Shown here: positions 47,701 through 59,676 of the stretch, in pieces
How positions within the stretch are numbered: the first letter of the stretch is position 1
Layout: every line of letters starts with the position of its first letter
Source of the DNA: Hippophae tibetana
Taxonomy: Eukaryota; Streptophyta; Magnoliopsida; Rosales; Elaeagnaceae
DNA length: 64,000 nucleotides
Reading direction: 5' to 3'
NCBI GenBank assembly: GCA_037013495.1
Contig: CM072807.1
Location: 7,753,001 to 7,817,000, forward strand
The notes under the pieces: generated by a model
Databases searched by the model: none
What the model saw: the letters and a program-made list of their open reading frames with translations, nothing else
Told to the model about the DNA's origin: nothing
Position numbers and translations under genes: made by a program

Positions 47701-48402
47701 TTACTCTTTAAATTAAGCATTTTTTGATTTACTCATTTAATTAATGATTTTTTATTTTATTTCTTGAATTAATGACTAATATCTAATAATATTTTTCTAC
47801 TATTTGTAGGATGAGTTAGGATTTATTGGATTTATTTGAATAAATACATGGTTGTATATTTGCAATAGTAATACCATGAATAGTTAGGATACTCTTATTT
47901 CTTTGTTTATAAGTCATAGCAATGATACAATAAAAAAAATATGGATTATAAAAAATGTAGAATAATGGTGATCAATCTCAAAGGACAATGCACCATCCAA
48001 ACAATAGAGAGGAAAATAATTTACATGAACAACTAACAAATAAATAAGAGCCTACTTGATACAAAAATATGATAATTAGTCATAACAGTGTAATTTGTAT
48101 TTAAGAAATCAGAGAGATAATTTCCAGGGAAGACAGGCTTCGAGGAGGTGCATATCCACAAAGAGGTATAAAATATTCAAGGAAATTATTTATGATGGAC
48201 AGGTATATCCATTATTCCCTGTCACTTTGAATTTGTGATGGACAGGTATTCTAAAACAGGAGGCTGGACGAAGCAGAGCATTGGTGGTGACTATGGAAAA
48301 TAATATCATGTCTTATAATAATACTCTTCATTTTTGCCCAATCTCACTCTAGGTTTATCCTCCTCATAAAAAATGGCATTACATTAATCCAAAATATTAA
48401 TT
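47701..48402. other. Intergenic, nothing recognised
   Basis: No coding frame or RNA was supported. A short repeated word, ATGGACAGGTAT, occurs twice at about 48197 and 48239. Confidence 0.45.
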
Positions 48403-48474
48403 TCCGTTGCCGGGACTTGAACCCGGGTCTCTCGGGTGAGAGCCGAGTATCCTAACCACCTAGACTACAACGGA
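48403..48474 (-). tRNA. tRNA-Glu (anticodon CUC)
   Basis: The 72-base minus-strand sequence folds as a complete cloverleaf. The acceptor strands TCCGTTG and CAACGGA pair fully. The D arm contains the A-box GGTGGTTAGGAT. The anticodon stem CTCGG...CCGAG encloses a loop with CTC. The T arm has GGTTCAAGTCC (B-box), and the stem CCCGG/CCGGG pairs. No CCA is encoded, as in nuclear genes. A T4 run about 9-12 bases downstream on the minus strand can serve as the Pol III terminator. It reads Glu GAG codons. Confidence 0.95.
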
Positions 48475-49289
48475 TTTGGCTTACAATTGTTTCTTTATTT
48501 ATAAAAAACAATAAGTTTGTTATTTGTTTGCTACAAAAATTTGTCAGTAGATGAAGTCATGAAACGGAGATAAGCTCGATAAACTGAGTAGCAATCTCAA
48601 CATTCTCAGTTTCTCACTTTGTCAATGTGAAGAAACTAGCCATATGTTAACATTCATCAATAGATTATAAAATTAAGATGAATTTGGTCGTGTTCAATCA
48701 ATTGTCTTCTTCTCTTTACCTTGTTTCTTAAATCATACTTATTTAAAACAGATTTCAAAAATAATCCCATATCCCCACGTAATATAAACAATATATGTTG
48801 AAAGAAAAAAAATGTTCCAAATTATTTTTGTAAGAAAACATGTGAAATAATAATCTTACAAAAACCAATATTATTTTTTGTATTATTTACCCAACCAATA
48901 AATATTTTATTAAAAATTATATGTGCGGCAATAATAGTACAAAAATCAATATTAATTTTGTATTGATTTTACCTAATTAATAAACTAAATGAACATTAAA
49001 AAAGAGGATAAAAATGAAAAGAAGAAAAAGGAAAACTAAATGAATTAAAAATGAGTAACTATTAGCATGAATAAGAAATACTATATTATTATACATAGAG
49101 ATATCAATTTGATTGTTTGAATTTTATTATTTTGGGAATTATCATGTATATATGAATTAGTTTATGTATAGATTTATTTGAGAAATTTGAACTAACTTAA
49201 CATAATAAGATGTTATTGAATTAAGTGTTATTTAAGGTTTATAAGATGACTCTTGACGTAGAATCTGTTTTTTTATTAGAAAAAAATTG
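48475..49289. other. Intergenic, AT-rich, nothing recognised
   Basis: No coding frame, RNA gene or terminal repeat could be supported. Confidence 0.5.
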
Positions 49290-49450
49290 ATTTATTGTAG
49301 TGATTATATTGTGATTGGTGTGTTTAATTAAAATATATATAGTAAACACTATTTATAAGGTTGTAACAAGTAATACAAGTGAAATAGTGTAGTACAATAT
49401 ATAGTGAAAGTGAAGTATACTTTATATATAATATCTTATATAACTTAACA
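49290..49450 (-). repeat. Partial copia 3' LTR
   Basis: On the minus strand TGTTAAGTTATATAAGATAT starts directly after TTGACGGAGAA, a weak polypurine tract at the end of the pol remnant. A TATATATA-rich core and TTATAAATAGTG follow. The left edge is uncertain. Confidence 0.5.
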
Positions 49451-49795
49451 TTCTCCGTCAAACTCAAGGAGGAAGAGAAACAATCAACTTGAGTTTGAAA
49501 ACTAAGTCTTGAAATCGACTTGTTGAATGAGATTTGTTGAAAATGTCACTTGTTTGATCTATGTTTGATACTGATTTGAGACAAACACTATCTTAAAGAA
49601 CATATTGACAAACAAAATGACAATCAATCTCGATATATTTTGTTCGTTCCTGAAATATATTATTGTGAGTAATCTGAATAACACTCTGATTGTCATAATA
49701 TATGATAGTTGAGGTTGACTAGAGAACACCCTTATCAGTAAGTAGCCAACGGAGCCAAAAAAGTTTTTGAGTAGTGTCAACAAGAGCGCGTTTTC
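49451..49795 (-). pseudogene. Copia RNase H C-terminal remnant
   Basis: Across frames the minus strand reads WLRWLLTDKGVLSSQPQLSY, then YYDNQSVIQITHNNIF and ERTKYIEIDCHFVC. These are the end of copia RNase H (family form: C-D-N-x-S-A-I-x-I-x-x-N-P-x-F-H-E-R-T-K-H-I-E-x-D-x-H-F-V-R). The frame shifts after LSY. It is a different insertion from the gag remnant at 47.2-47.5 kb, because pol lies on the wrong side of that gag. Confidence 0.85.
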
Positions 49796-50149
49796 GAGGT
49801 TGAGTTAGACTTAGGTTCTCTGATAAGGCTTTATGTTGAAAAACATTTTATAAGCTTAAGAAACTCTTAACTCAATAAGATTTTATAGGGTTAAGTTAGG
49901 TTCGCGTTCTCTAATATGGTATCAAAGTTGGTGACCTGGTCAATGCCTCATTTGGGGTATTTGCGCTCTCCTTGCAACAATCTGAGCTCTCATCTTAAGA
50001 CCCAACCTTGCCAATATGGTGGGGGCTGTTAAGGTTTCTTAAAATCTAACATCACTCAGGTTCTATGTCGATAGACATCTTATAAGCCTAGACAACCATC
50101 ACCTTGTAAGCGTGTTTTCGAGGTTAAGTTAGGCTCATATCCTCTAACA
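49783..50149 (+). mobile_element. TRIM-like element
   Basis: An LTR ending GCGTTCTCTAATA (49916) is followed at once by TGGTATCAAAGTTGGTGA, a primer-binding site. About 100 bases of internal DNA follow, then polypurine GGTGGGGGC (50018-50026) and the second LTR 50027-50149 (TGTTAAGG...TCTAACA, 123 bases). The second LTR shares ATCTTATAAGCCTA-like and GAGGTTAAGTTAGGCTC words with the first. An extra LTR 3' fragment (GCGTTTTCGAGGTTGAGTTA) at about 49788 precedes the first LTR. It carries no coding capacity. Confidence 0.75.
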
Positions 50150-53100
50150 AGATTAAAATTAGAAACAATAGAATATGAACGGTTCTTAAAAAATAATAAT
50201 CAATCAAAAATAATAAATTTTAAAAATCAATCTAACTCGAATTAATTTTATTAATTTTGTATAAGTTAGGTCAATGAAATTTTTCTCCTTTTTTATTAAT
50301 TATTTTATTATAATTTTTGATGTTGTTAATGTTAATTTTATTATAATCTTTAAATTTAAAGATTTATCTTTCAATCACTTATCTAATATAATTATTCATA
50401 TCAATCATAGAGTGCAATAAATATCTAAAAATAAGATAAATAGTAATTATCATATCCAAATTATACATATCCAAGTTTTAACTGTAAAATTATGAAAAGT
50501 AATGCTTATAAATTATAATATATAAATAATTAAATAATATATAATTAGTGTCAAACATAGATAAGAAGAAAAATATGAAAAAGTACATAGCTTAAAAGTT
50601 CTTGCATAAATTTCGCTTAGATATTCAAACTCTAACACCAAAAATAGACATAATTTTTTATCTTGTACTAATAAATTAGAAAATATAATATAATTCTAAA
50701 ATATCATTTTAAATTAATTAGAAACATAACAATAAACAACAAAATAAAATATAAAACTTAAAACTTAAATCTCTAATACATATTATCTATTAGAAAAAAG
50801 AAGAAAAAAATATTTAAATTATTCTTAAAAAAACATACAAAATATCAAATTTCAACCATGTTACAATCTTCATTTCAAGCGTACAAAAAACTAAATTCAA
50901 ACCATGTTGCAATCAGCATCTACGTAATGGAACCTATGTTTATCTTACATAATTGTGAAGGTATTATATTTAATTTAAAAATGATATTAAGTTTATTGTT
51001 ACGTAAATAAGTAAATAATTTAAATATTATTTTTAAAATAAATAAATGACTTAAATATTATTTTTAAAATAAATAAAAGACTTAAATAACTAAATAATTT
51101 AAATATTATTTTTAAAATAAAAAAATTCAACCTTATTTTTTTAAAATATTAAATATTAAACTCTTTTCGTTGTTACTCGATATTAAATAATAAAGGACTT
51201 TTACTTTTATTATGCATTTTAAATCTGTGTTTATTATGTCAACAACACAGATTTTATATCTTTATTAAAAAATCACAAAAAATAATTTTATAAAAAATTA
51301 ATTCTTAAAACAAGAAGTTCATTTTTGAATAAATTTTACAAAGGTAAACTCTATCAAACTCTTTTTGTGCAAAAATCATATACCGTCCTATCTTTATAAA
51401 AAAATCACATTTTGAATAAATAATTCTAAATCTTAATAAAATTTTCCCTAGTCACGAAACAAAAAAATATGAATAAAATTAAACAAAAAACTTCCTCCAA
51501 TTATTAAACAAATGGTCCAACATATCACATCACTTTATATTTTTTTTATTTTAGATTAAATATAGTACACATATGTGGTTATATGATTTATTTAAATATT
51601 GAGTATTTATAATATGAGTTTTATACACAATTATATATATCACAAATTTATTATATACATATTAATGATATTCTCTAATTATTTTAGATATGTATCATAA
51701 AATCACAATCTATCGATAACATTAAATTCTTGTTTAAATGTAACAAGTAATAAAAATTTAAATTTATACTTTAATAATTTTAATTAACACATTATCCCTA
51801 ATCAAAACCACGTTATTCACCTTTTTAGTATTAGTTAGGAATAAATATAAAGTAGAAATGTTTTTCTTAAATTTTAAATTTTTAACCTAATATATAGATT
51901 GTAACATTTATGTAATTTTTTTGATTTTATTTCGAGATAATGAACTAATTCGAACCCAATTTGATTTTTTTTTGAGTTATTTGAACTCATGATCATAATT
52001 TAATTCAATTTGAATTCTACGATTAAATCAATCAAATTACAACATAAATTATTACTCTTATAATAAATGTACGATTTAGAGTTATGCCTAAAACAATTAT
52101 TTCTATAAATTTTAAGATTAAGTTAGATATTTTTATATTTTATATTTACAAATTAATTATATTAGTAATCTATTGTAATTTTTTAAAATAATATATTTTA
52201 ATTACTTTAACGTTATATTTTTAAATATTTTAAATATTTTTTCTTAATTTTAGATTAGATTAATTTTTTTATGAAAAATTTAAATTTGATCAAATTTAAT
52301 TAAAAAATCATATTAATAGGATTTGGTATGTATTTGAAAATAAAAATAACTCATTTTTTTTAAAAAATGATCAAAATTAATTTAAAATATTTAAATTATT
52401 CAAAAATATAAAAAAAATGTTTAAAATATATTAATTTAAAGTAAAATTATGAATATATTTAATTTAAAAAAATAAATTTACATATCTCAGAAAATTTAAT
52501 CTATCACTTTTTCACTGCAAATCTTATAATCTGACTAATTTAATTATAAAATTAAAATTATTTTTAAATTAAAATTAAAATATCAATAGAATACATTCTA
52601 CTTAATTTGAATTAAATTGATCAAATATTACAAAATCATTAAATTGGTTAAAATTTACAAATATTATTGCTCAAACTAAATTAGTAGCAAGCAAAGAAAA
52701 AAGATCACAGCTTAGTTTTAATGATTAAAGATAAAATTGTGGTGGGAAGATGACTTAAAATCTTGTTCCTTAAATATTAATTATTCATAATCTAATTCGT
52801 AATTATTATTTAGTAAAAGATAAGATTTGTTTGGTCCAATACTTCAAACAACGGTATCAAAATCATTTCACATCCCACCAAGTAATCAATAATAATGAAA
52901 CGATAACATATAACCCAGTGTATCCTTGTTATTATGGAGAGACAAAAAAGCTTATCAAAAGGACTTGAATTGCCCGCAAAGTGATTCTAAGCCAATTATT
53001 CTCTGCACATTTTCACACTGTACAACTTCTTCTTTTTCTCTGCTTTGTCTACCATGGCATCAAAAAAGAACTAAAAAAATAAACAAAAATGCAAATCCAA

Positions 53101-55021
53101 ATCCAATTTAAAAAATATGTTCTGAATCCTAACTTGTTCTTTATCTCTACATTTAGGGTAATCTCAAAAGTAAAAGTTAAAAAGCAACCAAATATTCTCA
53201 AGAAATATAACGATGTTATAACAATTTTTTATTTTTTATTTCGTATCTAAATATATAATATATTTGATAGTTTTAACTTTGGGTTGGTTGGAACTTTACC
53301 TTTTATTTATTAATTTTTTTGATATATATATATCTCAAAGTAACTTGAATGAATGCTTCTAAAATAAATAATCAATTAGTATATAACATAACATTATGAT
53401 TTGATTTGATAATGATAGATTTGTATAATTAAATCATATTTTATTTATTAAATGGATGCATAAATGTACATTATTAATAGAATTTAAAATTATCTAAAAA
53501 TAATAATATATAATAAAATTATTAAAATAATTATTTATAAAAATATATTTATTATTATAATATTTTAATAGCTATTATTAGTAGAAAAAAAATAATTAAA
53601 ATTTTTAAATAAAACAAAAGATATAAAAAGGGTCTACCATCAGAAGTAGATATAGACTCTTTTATACATAATTAATTTTATTTTCGTATATTTTTAACCT
53701 TAGATAATTTAAATTGATAAATATATAATAATAATATTAATTAATTATTACTAATTATAATTGTTTTAAAAGATTTTATTTTAAAAAATAGAAGAAAAGA
53801 AAAGTTTTTAATAAAGTTTGAAAAAATACTCTTAAAAAAATAATTAATTATTTTATTATTTTAATAGAGTAAATATAAAAAAAAATTATTTATAAATATT
53901 TAATTAATTTAGTATTTTAATGAAAAATATATATATAATAATTATTATTTTATGATTAATGGGTATTGCATGTTGTGATGATATAAAACAATATATATAT
54001 ATATGAGTGATATTTTATTTAATAAATAAAAAATATGAACATGAAGATAGATAAAACTTATCGAAATTAATAAGATAGGTTAATTGATTATTATTTTATT
54101 AGTATTAGATATAATATAATCTTGGTATAAAAATGATTAATTCAATATATTTATTAGTTATAAAATAATAATTTAAAGTTAAATATAAATCATATAACTA
54201 TTATTTATTAAAAATATTTTAATATTTATTAATATATAAAAAGAGAGAAGAAACTATAGAAAAAAAGTGGTGTGTCTTTATATATAAAGATATATTATTA
54301 GCTATATAAATTATCATATTTAATATAAAATAAATAAATATATATAAATATTAATTTATTATATAGATATTTAACAAAACAAAAAATATGATATATTTGT
54401 AAATATATTGATCAACATTTATTAAATAAATAATCATTAATTATATTAATTATATGAATTGTTAGATAATAAAAACAATTATATTATATAAAATAATTAT
54501 ATTTATTATATAGATATTTATATTTATTAGTTTAAAAAATAACAAAGAGTAAAAAAATAATATAAAAAATATATTTACTATTTTAATATTCAATAAAAAT
54601 TTGATATAATTACAAGTGAATTAATAAAACAAATATTAAATAAAAATATTTTAATATTTTTTAATATAGAATATAAAAAAAAAACGTTGGTCCACTATCT
54701 TATTATATAAAGGTAAAGATTATAAAAGAGAAGTGACGGGAATAGACGGGAAGAATCTTTCAGCTTTTCCTAGCTATGCCATAAACCCATTAAGGGTGCA
54801 AAACCTGAGATTCATATAATTATTATAATTAAATATCTTTTATAATCGGACATATATTATAATTATTTAAAATTTTATTTATTTTTATAGATAATTCACA
54901 CACATATTATACAATAAAAAAATGTAAGACCAAAATAGATACAGATTTACTTGTAATTAACATTCATGTTCACATAAAATAACAAAACCAAACCCAGGGT
55001 ACAAAAAAAAACCATTGAAAC
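50150..55021. other. AT-rich desert, no gene
   Basis: The base composition is extreme A/T throughout. A local tandem array of an ATTTAAATATTATTTTTAAA-like unit with AATAAATGACTTA spacers lies at about 51005-51120. A TA-rich run lies near 53321-53331. 52840-53150 is less AT-rich but offers only a 61-codon frame without recognisable content. Confidence 0.5.
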
Positions 55022-56612
55022 TTATAACTTAAGAAGGCATGCTAAACTCATAAAAAAAGCTGCCAAAGCAGTGAATTTTGAGGTAGACACTGTTTTGGGT
55101 GAGTATCCCATGGCTAAACCAGCTAACCATGACCCATCTGCCAACATGGTTTTATCCCCTGATGTAGAATCTGACACTGATCCTGATATTGAGTCCGACC
55201 CGGAATATGTTGAACCTGAATATACAAACCCGGGATCTGTACCGGACCCAGGGATAGTTGTCCCTTGTTGAGAGGATGACCCTGATTCTGATATCATTGG
55301 TGTAGAATCTCTTGAAGATTTCTGACTGCACATGCTCACATGAAGCACAGAAATTAGGAGTATAATTAATTACTATCGCTGACAGAAATAATTGAGATTT
55401 CAGATTTTTTGGTGATAATTGATAACACATTGAACAACATAAAGCTAACTCAGCAGCCAAAATTAAAGAAAAGAAGGTGAACATAATAATCTAAAGAAAG
55501 AATTATACAATAAAATTTAATCCAACATAATTAAACATGTTTCATATTAAATATCATTTAATCAAATTTTATTAAAGTTTTATTTATATTATTATAAATA
55601 TTAAAAATGTTATTTCTTTTAATTTCCAAAACCACTTTCAAAGGAATTACCCAAATATTAATATCAAAACAAACTATTAGTATTAAAATAAACAGAATAA
55701 TGAGAATCAAATAAAGTTATGTAAAGTTAAAGCAATGATATTTTCTTTACCTAGGAGAAGACGGGCAAAAAGTTATGGTATAATCAGCACCAGTACAAGT
55801 AAAGGTGCTCGTAGCATCATCATATGCGTAGCTATACGATTTGGGACAAGCAGTTTTGAACATTTCTGAGTACACTGACGGCCGACAATTAGAGGGTGAA
55901 GCATACGCGCCACTGCAACAGTATTCTGGGCTACCAAACGCACCACACGCGCTCTTACACGCGTCTCCATTCCCAACCCTCAACTCCGATGGGCATTGCT
56001 CATTCAAATCCGAAGAACAACCTGTCGAAGCACACTGACCCGACCCGCCAGATCCTTCAACAATCATGGGCAAGTTGTAACCGTCGACTAGGCTAACGTC
56101 GTAAAAGTCTTGACCTCCAGTTCCAAGAGTGAACTCTGCGAGTGTAGCCGGCGGTGAAGCTCCGGCGCCGTTACATTCGACCTGGCCGGAGCCACAGTCG
56201 CCGGTTACACATGAACCAGAGCCTGATTCATCAAACTTGCAACCGGTTCGACCCCAGAAACGGCCCGACCAGCCGGTCGGAGCTTGGAATGAACGAGAAG
56301 TGCCTGTTGGGAGTTCGAAACCTGTGCTGTCTAGTGAGGAACTCCCTGCATTTGCTAAAATGCCTGGCCATACACTGTAGTCACATTTATTAATAAATGT
56401 GAACATAGCACCATAACCACCTGTAAAAACAGAGACGAAAAATCATATTTTGTCGGTGAGAGTAAGAAATATATGATTTTGGGAAGGACCCAGATGAATA
56501 AATGGGAACCCAAGAAGGAGAAGGGAAAAAGTAGAGATCTTTTACCTTTGGAAGTGAGAAGTAGAACAATGAAGCTGAGAATGTGAGGGAAGGAACAAGC
56601 AGAGTGACCCAT
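55022..56612 (-). CDS. Thaumatin-like protein with predicted GPI anchor
   Basis: Secreted PR-5/thaumatin family protein of the cell wall or plasma-membrane surface. Exons on the minus strand are 56612-56546, 56420-55751 and 55325-55022, with GT-AG introns of 125 and 425 bases, giving 346 residues. A signal peptide (MGHSACSFPHILSFIVLLLT) precedes the domain starting FTFINKCDYSVWPGI. The thaumatin signature GSGSCVTGDCGSG is present, and sixteen cysteines can be counted in the domain, as needed for eight disulphides. An acidic-cleft segment lies at DFYDVSLVDGYNLP, and the domain ends YTITFCPSSP. Exon 3 adds a Ser/Gly/Thr-rich linker and a hydrophobic tail, FTALAAFFMSLACLLKL, typical of a GPI signal. 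Family members are linked to defence or glucan binding; the target here is unknown. If intron 2 is retained, TAA follows at once and leaves a 246-residue secreted form. Confidence 0.92.
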
Positions 56613-57690
56613 GAGACTATTATGCTATCTTGTTTTGCTTTGTTTCTTGGTTTGGTATTTTCTTAATGGAAGAAGGTGGTAAACTCTAGGAAGGAGAATG
56701 AGGTTGAGGAAATGGGATTTAGAGTTTAGAGGGTAGAGAACTGTGGTGGTGAAGGTGCCTTATGGTTTGGGATGATGATGTGAGAGGGAGGACAATGCAG
56801 AGGCTCTACGTCCAAAGAGGAAGCAGGATTGAGCAAATGAAAGAGGGACAAGAGGCCATCCTTTTGGATATCCACCCAAAAACGACAATTTTGTTTCTTC
56901 TTTTTTTAACCGTACAATTTTGTTAATGAGAAGATAGCAGTGTGAATTTAAAATGGGGAAAACAGGGTATTTTGATCAGCAATGTGAACGGGGTGAAACT
57001 CGATCGGATGTATTTCATTTGAAATTAAAATTGGAATTAATAGGAGTAAATTTTAGAAATAATCATAGAATGACTATTATATGATCGAAATTTTAATAAT
57101 TAAATTTTGATATTTTTTATTTTAAAATAATTAAAAACTTAAATTTATAAAAAAATTATAAATTAAAAATAATAATATGTTATATTATATATATATATGA
57201 ATTAATAATATTTTATTTTATAAATATATATAAAATATACTTCTTCAAAACCAAACATAAATCTAAACTTAAAAAATTGATTTAAAATTGATTAATTAAA
57301 ATTAAATAAATTTAATTATTATTTGTGATTATTTAAACCTATTTAACATCTCTAATTTTAATATTACAATACAGTTAGAATATATTGTTATTTTTTAAAT
57401 TTTATTAGATTTATTGATTTGATTTTTTATAATATTATATTTATTACTTTTCAAATTTAAAATTCATATTAAATTATATATTAACAATTAAAATAACATA
57501 TTTTAAAAAATATTTTATATTATTTAATTTTTAATTTTTAATTTTTAAAATTTATTATAACTAATTAATTATTTTTAAATTAAAATTAAAATATTAAAGT
57601 AAAAAAGATAACATATATAACATTAAAAATTAATTAATACCCAATTTAGGGAAATAGGTTAAGTTAGCTCCCCAATTGCCAAATTTTAGG
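56613..57690. other. Upstream region of the thaumatin-like gene, then AT-rich DNA
   Basis: 56640-56880 is purine-rich on the plus strand (pyrimidine-rich on the gene's strand), as in plant 5' leaders and core promoters with a Y patch. I saw no convincing TATA box at the expected distance. 57050-57640 is featureless A/T. Confidence 0.45.
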
Positions 57691-57699
57691 AATTTCCCT

Positions 57700-58040
57700 T
57701 TCTACCCTTTATATTTGATTAAGGATCAGATCATATCAAAACCCATCCCATCGGGCCCATCCCCATACAGCTCGCACTCATAATCGCTTTCGTCATTGTC
57801 CAGATCAGAGTTTACAGTTTGCCTTTGGATAGCCGCCTTTCAGATTTTTTTTCCTGTAGCTTATCTTACTTTGTCCTGTGTCTCTCCTCGTCGATGACGA
57901 GGCCGATTATGCAACCACTAGTGTCTCCAAGGCCATTGATTCCACCACCAATGCCGACAAGGCCATGGAGCATGTTTGAATTAAGAGACGCGTAATGGTT
58001 TATGGAAATAAAGTTAGTCTGCAACATATATGAGAGGTAT
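57700..58040 (+). pseudogene. Possible truncated 5' end of a host gene
   Basis: The stretch is GC-richer and includes a GGGCCCATC element (site II/TCP-like) at about 57752, then a leader-like CT-rich segment. Two overlapping frames are open: MTRPIMQPLVSPRPLIPPPM from 57893, and DDEADYATTSVSKAIDSTTN. Both stop within about 100 bases. GAGAGGTATGAA at 58033 could be a splice donor. The continuation is replaced by a CACTA end and its duplication. I do not recognise the protein, so a broken gene start is only an inference. Confidence 0.35.
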
Positions 58041-58440
58041 GAACTCTCGTTTCCTATATATATATATATATATATATATTTTCTTTTGTTTAGCATGTGA
58101 ATTGATATTTATCACTTCTATAAAATGGGATATTAAAGTCGATTAAAAATCAATTTTAAACTAATTTAAAATCGATTTGTTGAACCGATTTTAAATAAAA
58201 CGACGTAAAATTTAAAGTCGATTCATCCTGCGTAATGGTTTATGGAAATAAAGTTAGTCTGCAACATATATGAGAGGTATGAACTCTCTCGCTTCCTATC
58301 TATATTTTTTTTTGTCTATTGTTGAACATGTGAATTAATCAGTTGTTCGATCACTACTACAGAAGGGGACATTAAAGTCGATTAAAAACCGATTTTAAAC
58401 CAATTTAAAATCAGTTTGTTGAACCGACTTTAATTTTTTT
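57990..58440. repeat. 240-bp tandem duplication with a CACTA end
   Basis: GCGTAATGGTTTATGGAAAT begins at 57990 and again at 58230, exactly 240 bases apart. Each unit holds the presumed gene fragment and then a CACTA-type terminus: CACTTCTATAAAATGGGATA at 58113 and CACTACTACAGAAGGGGACA at 58352. The internal TA microsatellite (58055-58079) is expanded only in the first unit. Confidence 0.9.
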
Positions 58441-59158
58441 ATTTTTAAATTTATTCATTTTCTATTATACTCAAATAAAAACCTGTATTCGAGTAGAAAA
58501 AAAACCAAAATCAGTTTAGCAAATAGTTCAAATAATACAAATATTTAAAAAATAAAATATTAATTAATAGCAGAAAAATTACTATCGTTTTGTTATATTT
58601 TATTAAAGATCATTATATTCTTCTCTTTATGTTATAATACAAACCTACATATATAATACAAAAATTTATACACATAATAACAGAAAAATATGAATAATAG
58701 GAGATCTAAAAGATTAGTTAAAGAGGAAAAAAACTCACTAACTGGTGCTGGAAATGGTAGTCGTAGGTAGCCAAAAAATGAGAAAGAGTGGATGAGGTTT
58801 TCGATTTTCGGTTTTTTAGAGTTCTACAATGTTGAAAATAGTTTCTGTCTACGAAGAAAAAAGAGAAAAGAATTTATCCACGTGTGTAGCGTCGGTTGAT
58901 GTGGCAAACCGACGCTACACATCGACGTAACATCGGTTGACGTGTTGAATCGACACTATCCACGTAGCGTAGCGTCGGTTGACACCTGGAACCGACGCTA
59001 TCCACGTAGCGTAGCATCGGTTGACATGGTGATCCGACGCTACGTCCACGCATAATGTTGGTTCAACATGTCAACCGATGCTACATCCTACGTGGATAAC
59101 ATCGGTTCTACACCGAACCAACTTTAAACCAATTTAAAGAGGAAGAAAACTCACTAAC
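58352..59158. mobile_element. CACTA terminal fragment
   Basis: It starts CACTACTACAGAAGGGGACA, then GTCGATTAAAAACCGATTTT. From 58560 to 58900 it matches 35150-35560 closely (GTTATAATACAAACCTACAT; TTTCTGTCTACGAAGAAAAA). From 58880 to 59110 it has the same GTAGCGTCGGTTGA/CCGACGCTAC hairpin array as 39350-39600. At 59137 the expected terminal CACTA inverted end is replaced by AAAGAGGAAGAAAACTCACT, an internal motif of the same family, so the right end is rearranged. Confidence 0.75.
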
Positions 59159-59429
59159 CTTGTTGATGGAATAGAACTAGATCATGTTGTGCCCGAGCCT
59201 ACACAAGAAGAGAATGCAACTGAGAGCTACCCCATCCTAACTTGATTGGGCCCAACAATGAGCAGTTGTTGCAAGAGTGAGAAAGTTGGGAGATACGATT
59301 TAGGGCATTAGATGAAGCTAACAAAAAGTAAGAATAAACTCCAAAAGGGTCAATGAAAGGTAAGATAAGGGTAATGTGTTTTACGATGTGGATATGGATT
59401 ATAAGTAATTATGTGTCTCCCCATTTTAT
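59159..59429. other. Unassigned segment between CACTA and gypsy pieces
   Basis: It contains a short plus-strand reading DGIELDHVVPEPTQEENATE that ends in a stop at about 59244, which could be the tail of a retroelement polyprotein. It is too short to assign. Confidence 0.3.
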
Positions 59430-59676
59430 AATGAAATAGAGCACGACAAGCCCCTATTGAGATTGGTTCGATTTATAGAAAAAAAAAGTTAGAAAAATTG
59501 CTTGAATGTGTGCATATCTTAGGAAGTCTATGTATTTATAGGGTTTTATATATACATGTGTCGATTACAAATGGTAGACATATGTAAGTGTGTCAAGAAG
59601 GACTAAATAGGTAAAAAATAGGCACATTTATACACCAAGGTTGACCACCTCATGGCTCCAACCGATGGTCGATTCC
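59430..59676 (-). repeat. Gypsy LTR fragment, inverted copy (left part)
   Basis: Reverse complement of 62190-62404 in order: GATTGGTTCGATTTATAG, AAAATTGCTTGAATGTGTG, TATTTATAGGGTTTTATATA, GTGTGTCAAGAAGGAC and AGGTTGACCACCT. Solo LTR D interrupts it. Its continuation resumes at 61702 with CCCCATAGATACAAAAATTG. Confidence 0.8.

Noticed and set aside
52926..53111. Possible small gene in a less AT-rich patch
   Set aside because: Only 61 codons, no domain, and an alternative ATGGCATCAAAAAAG start at 53054 stops after a few codons. Not enough support.
56129..56380. 83-codon plus-strand frame opposite the thaumatin-like exon
   Set aside because: Antisense shadow of a Gly/Cys-rich coding exon. No motif or start context.
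57866..58096. 76-codon minus-strand frame near the broken gene start
   Set aside because: Its first codons come from a TA microsatellite, and the rest is antisense to the better plus-strand frames. No recognised domain.
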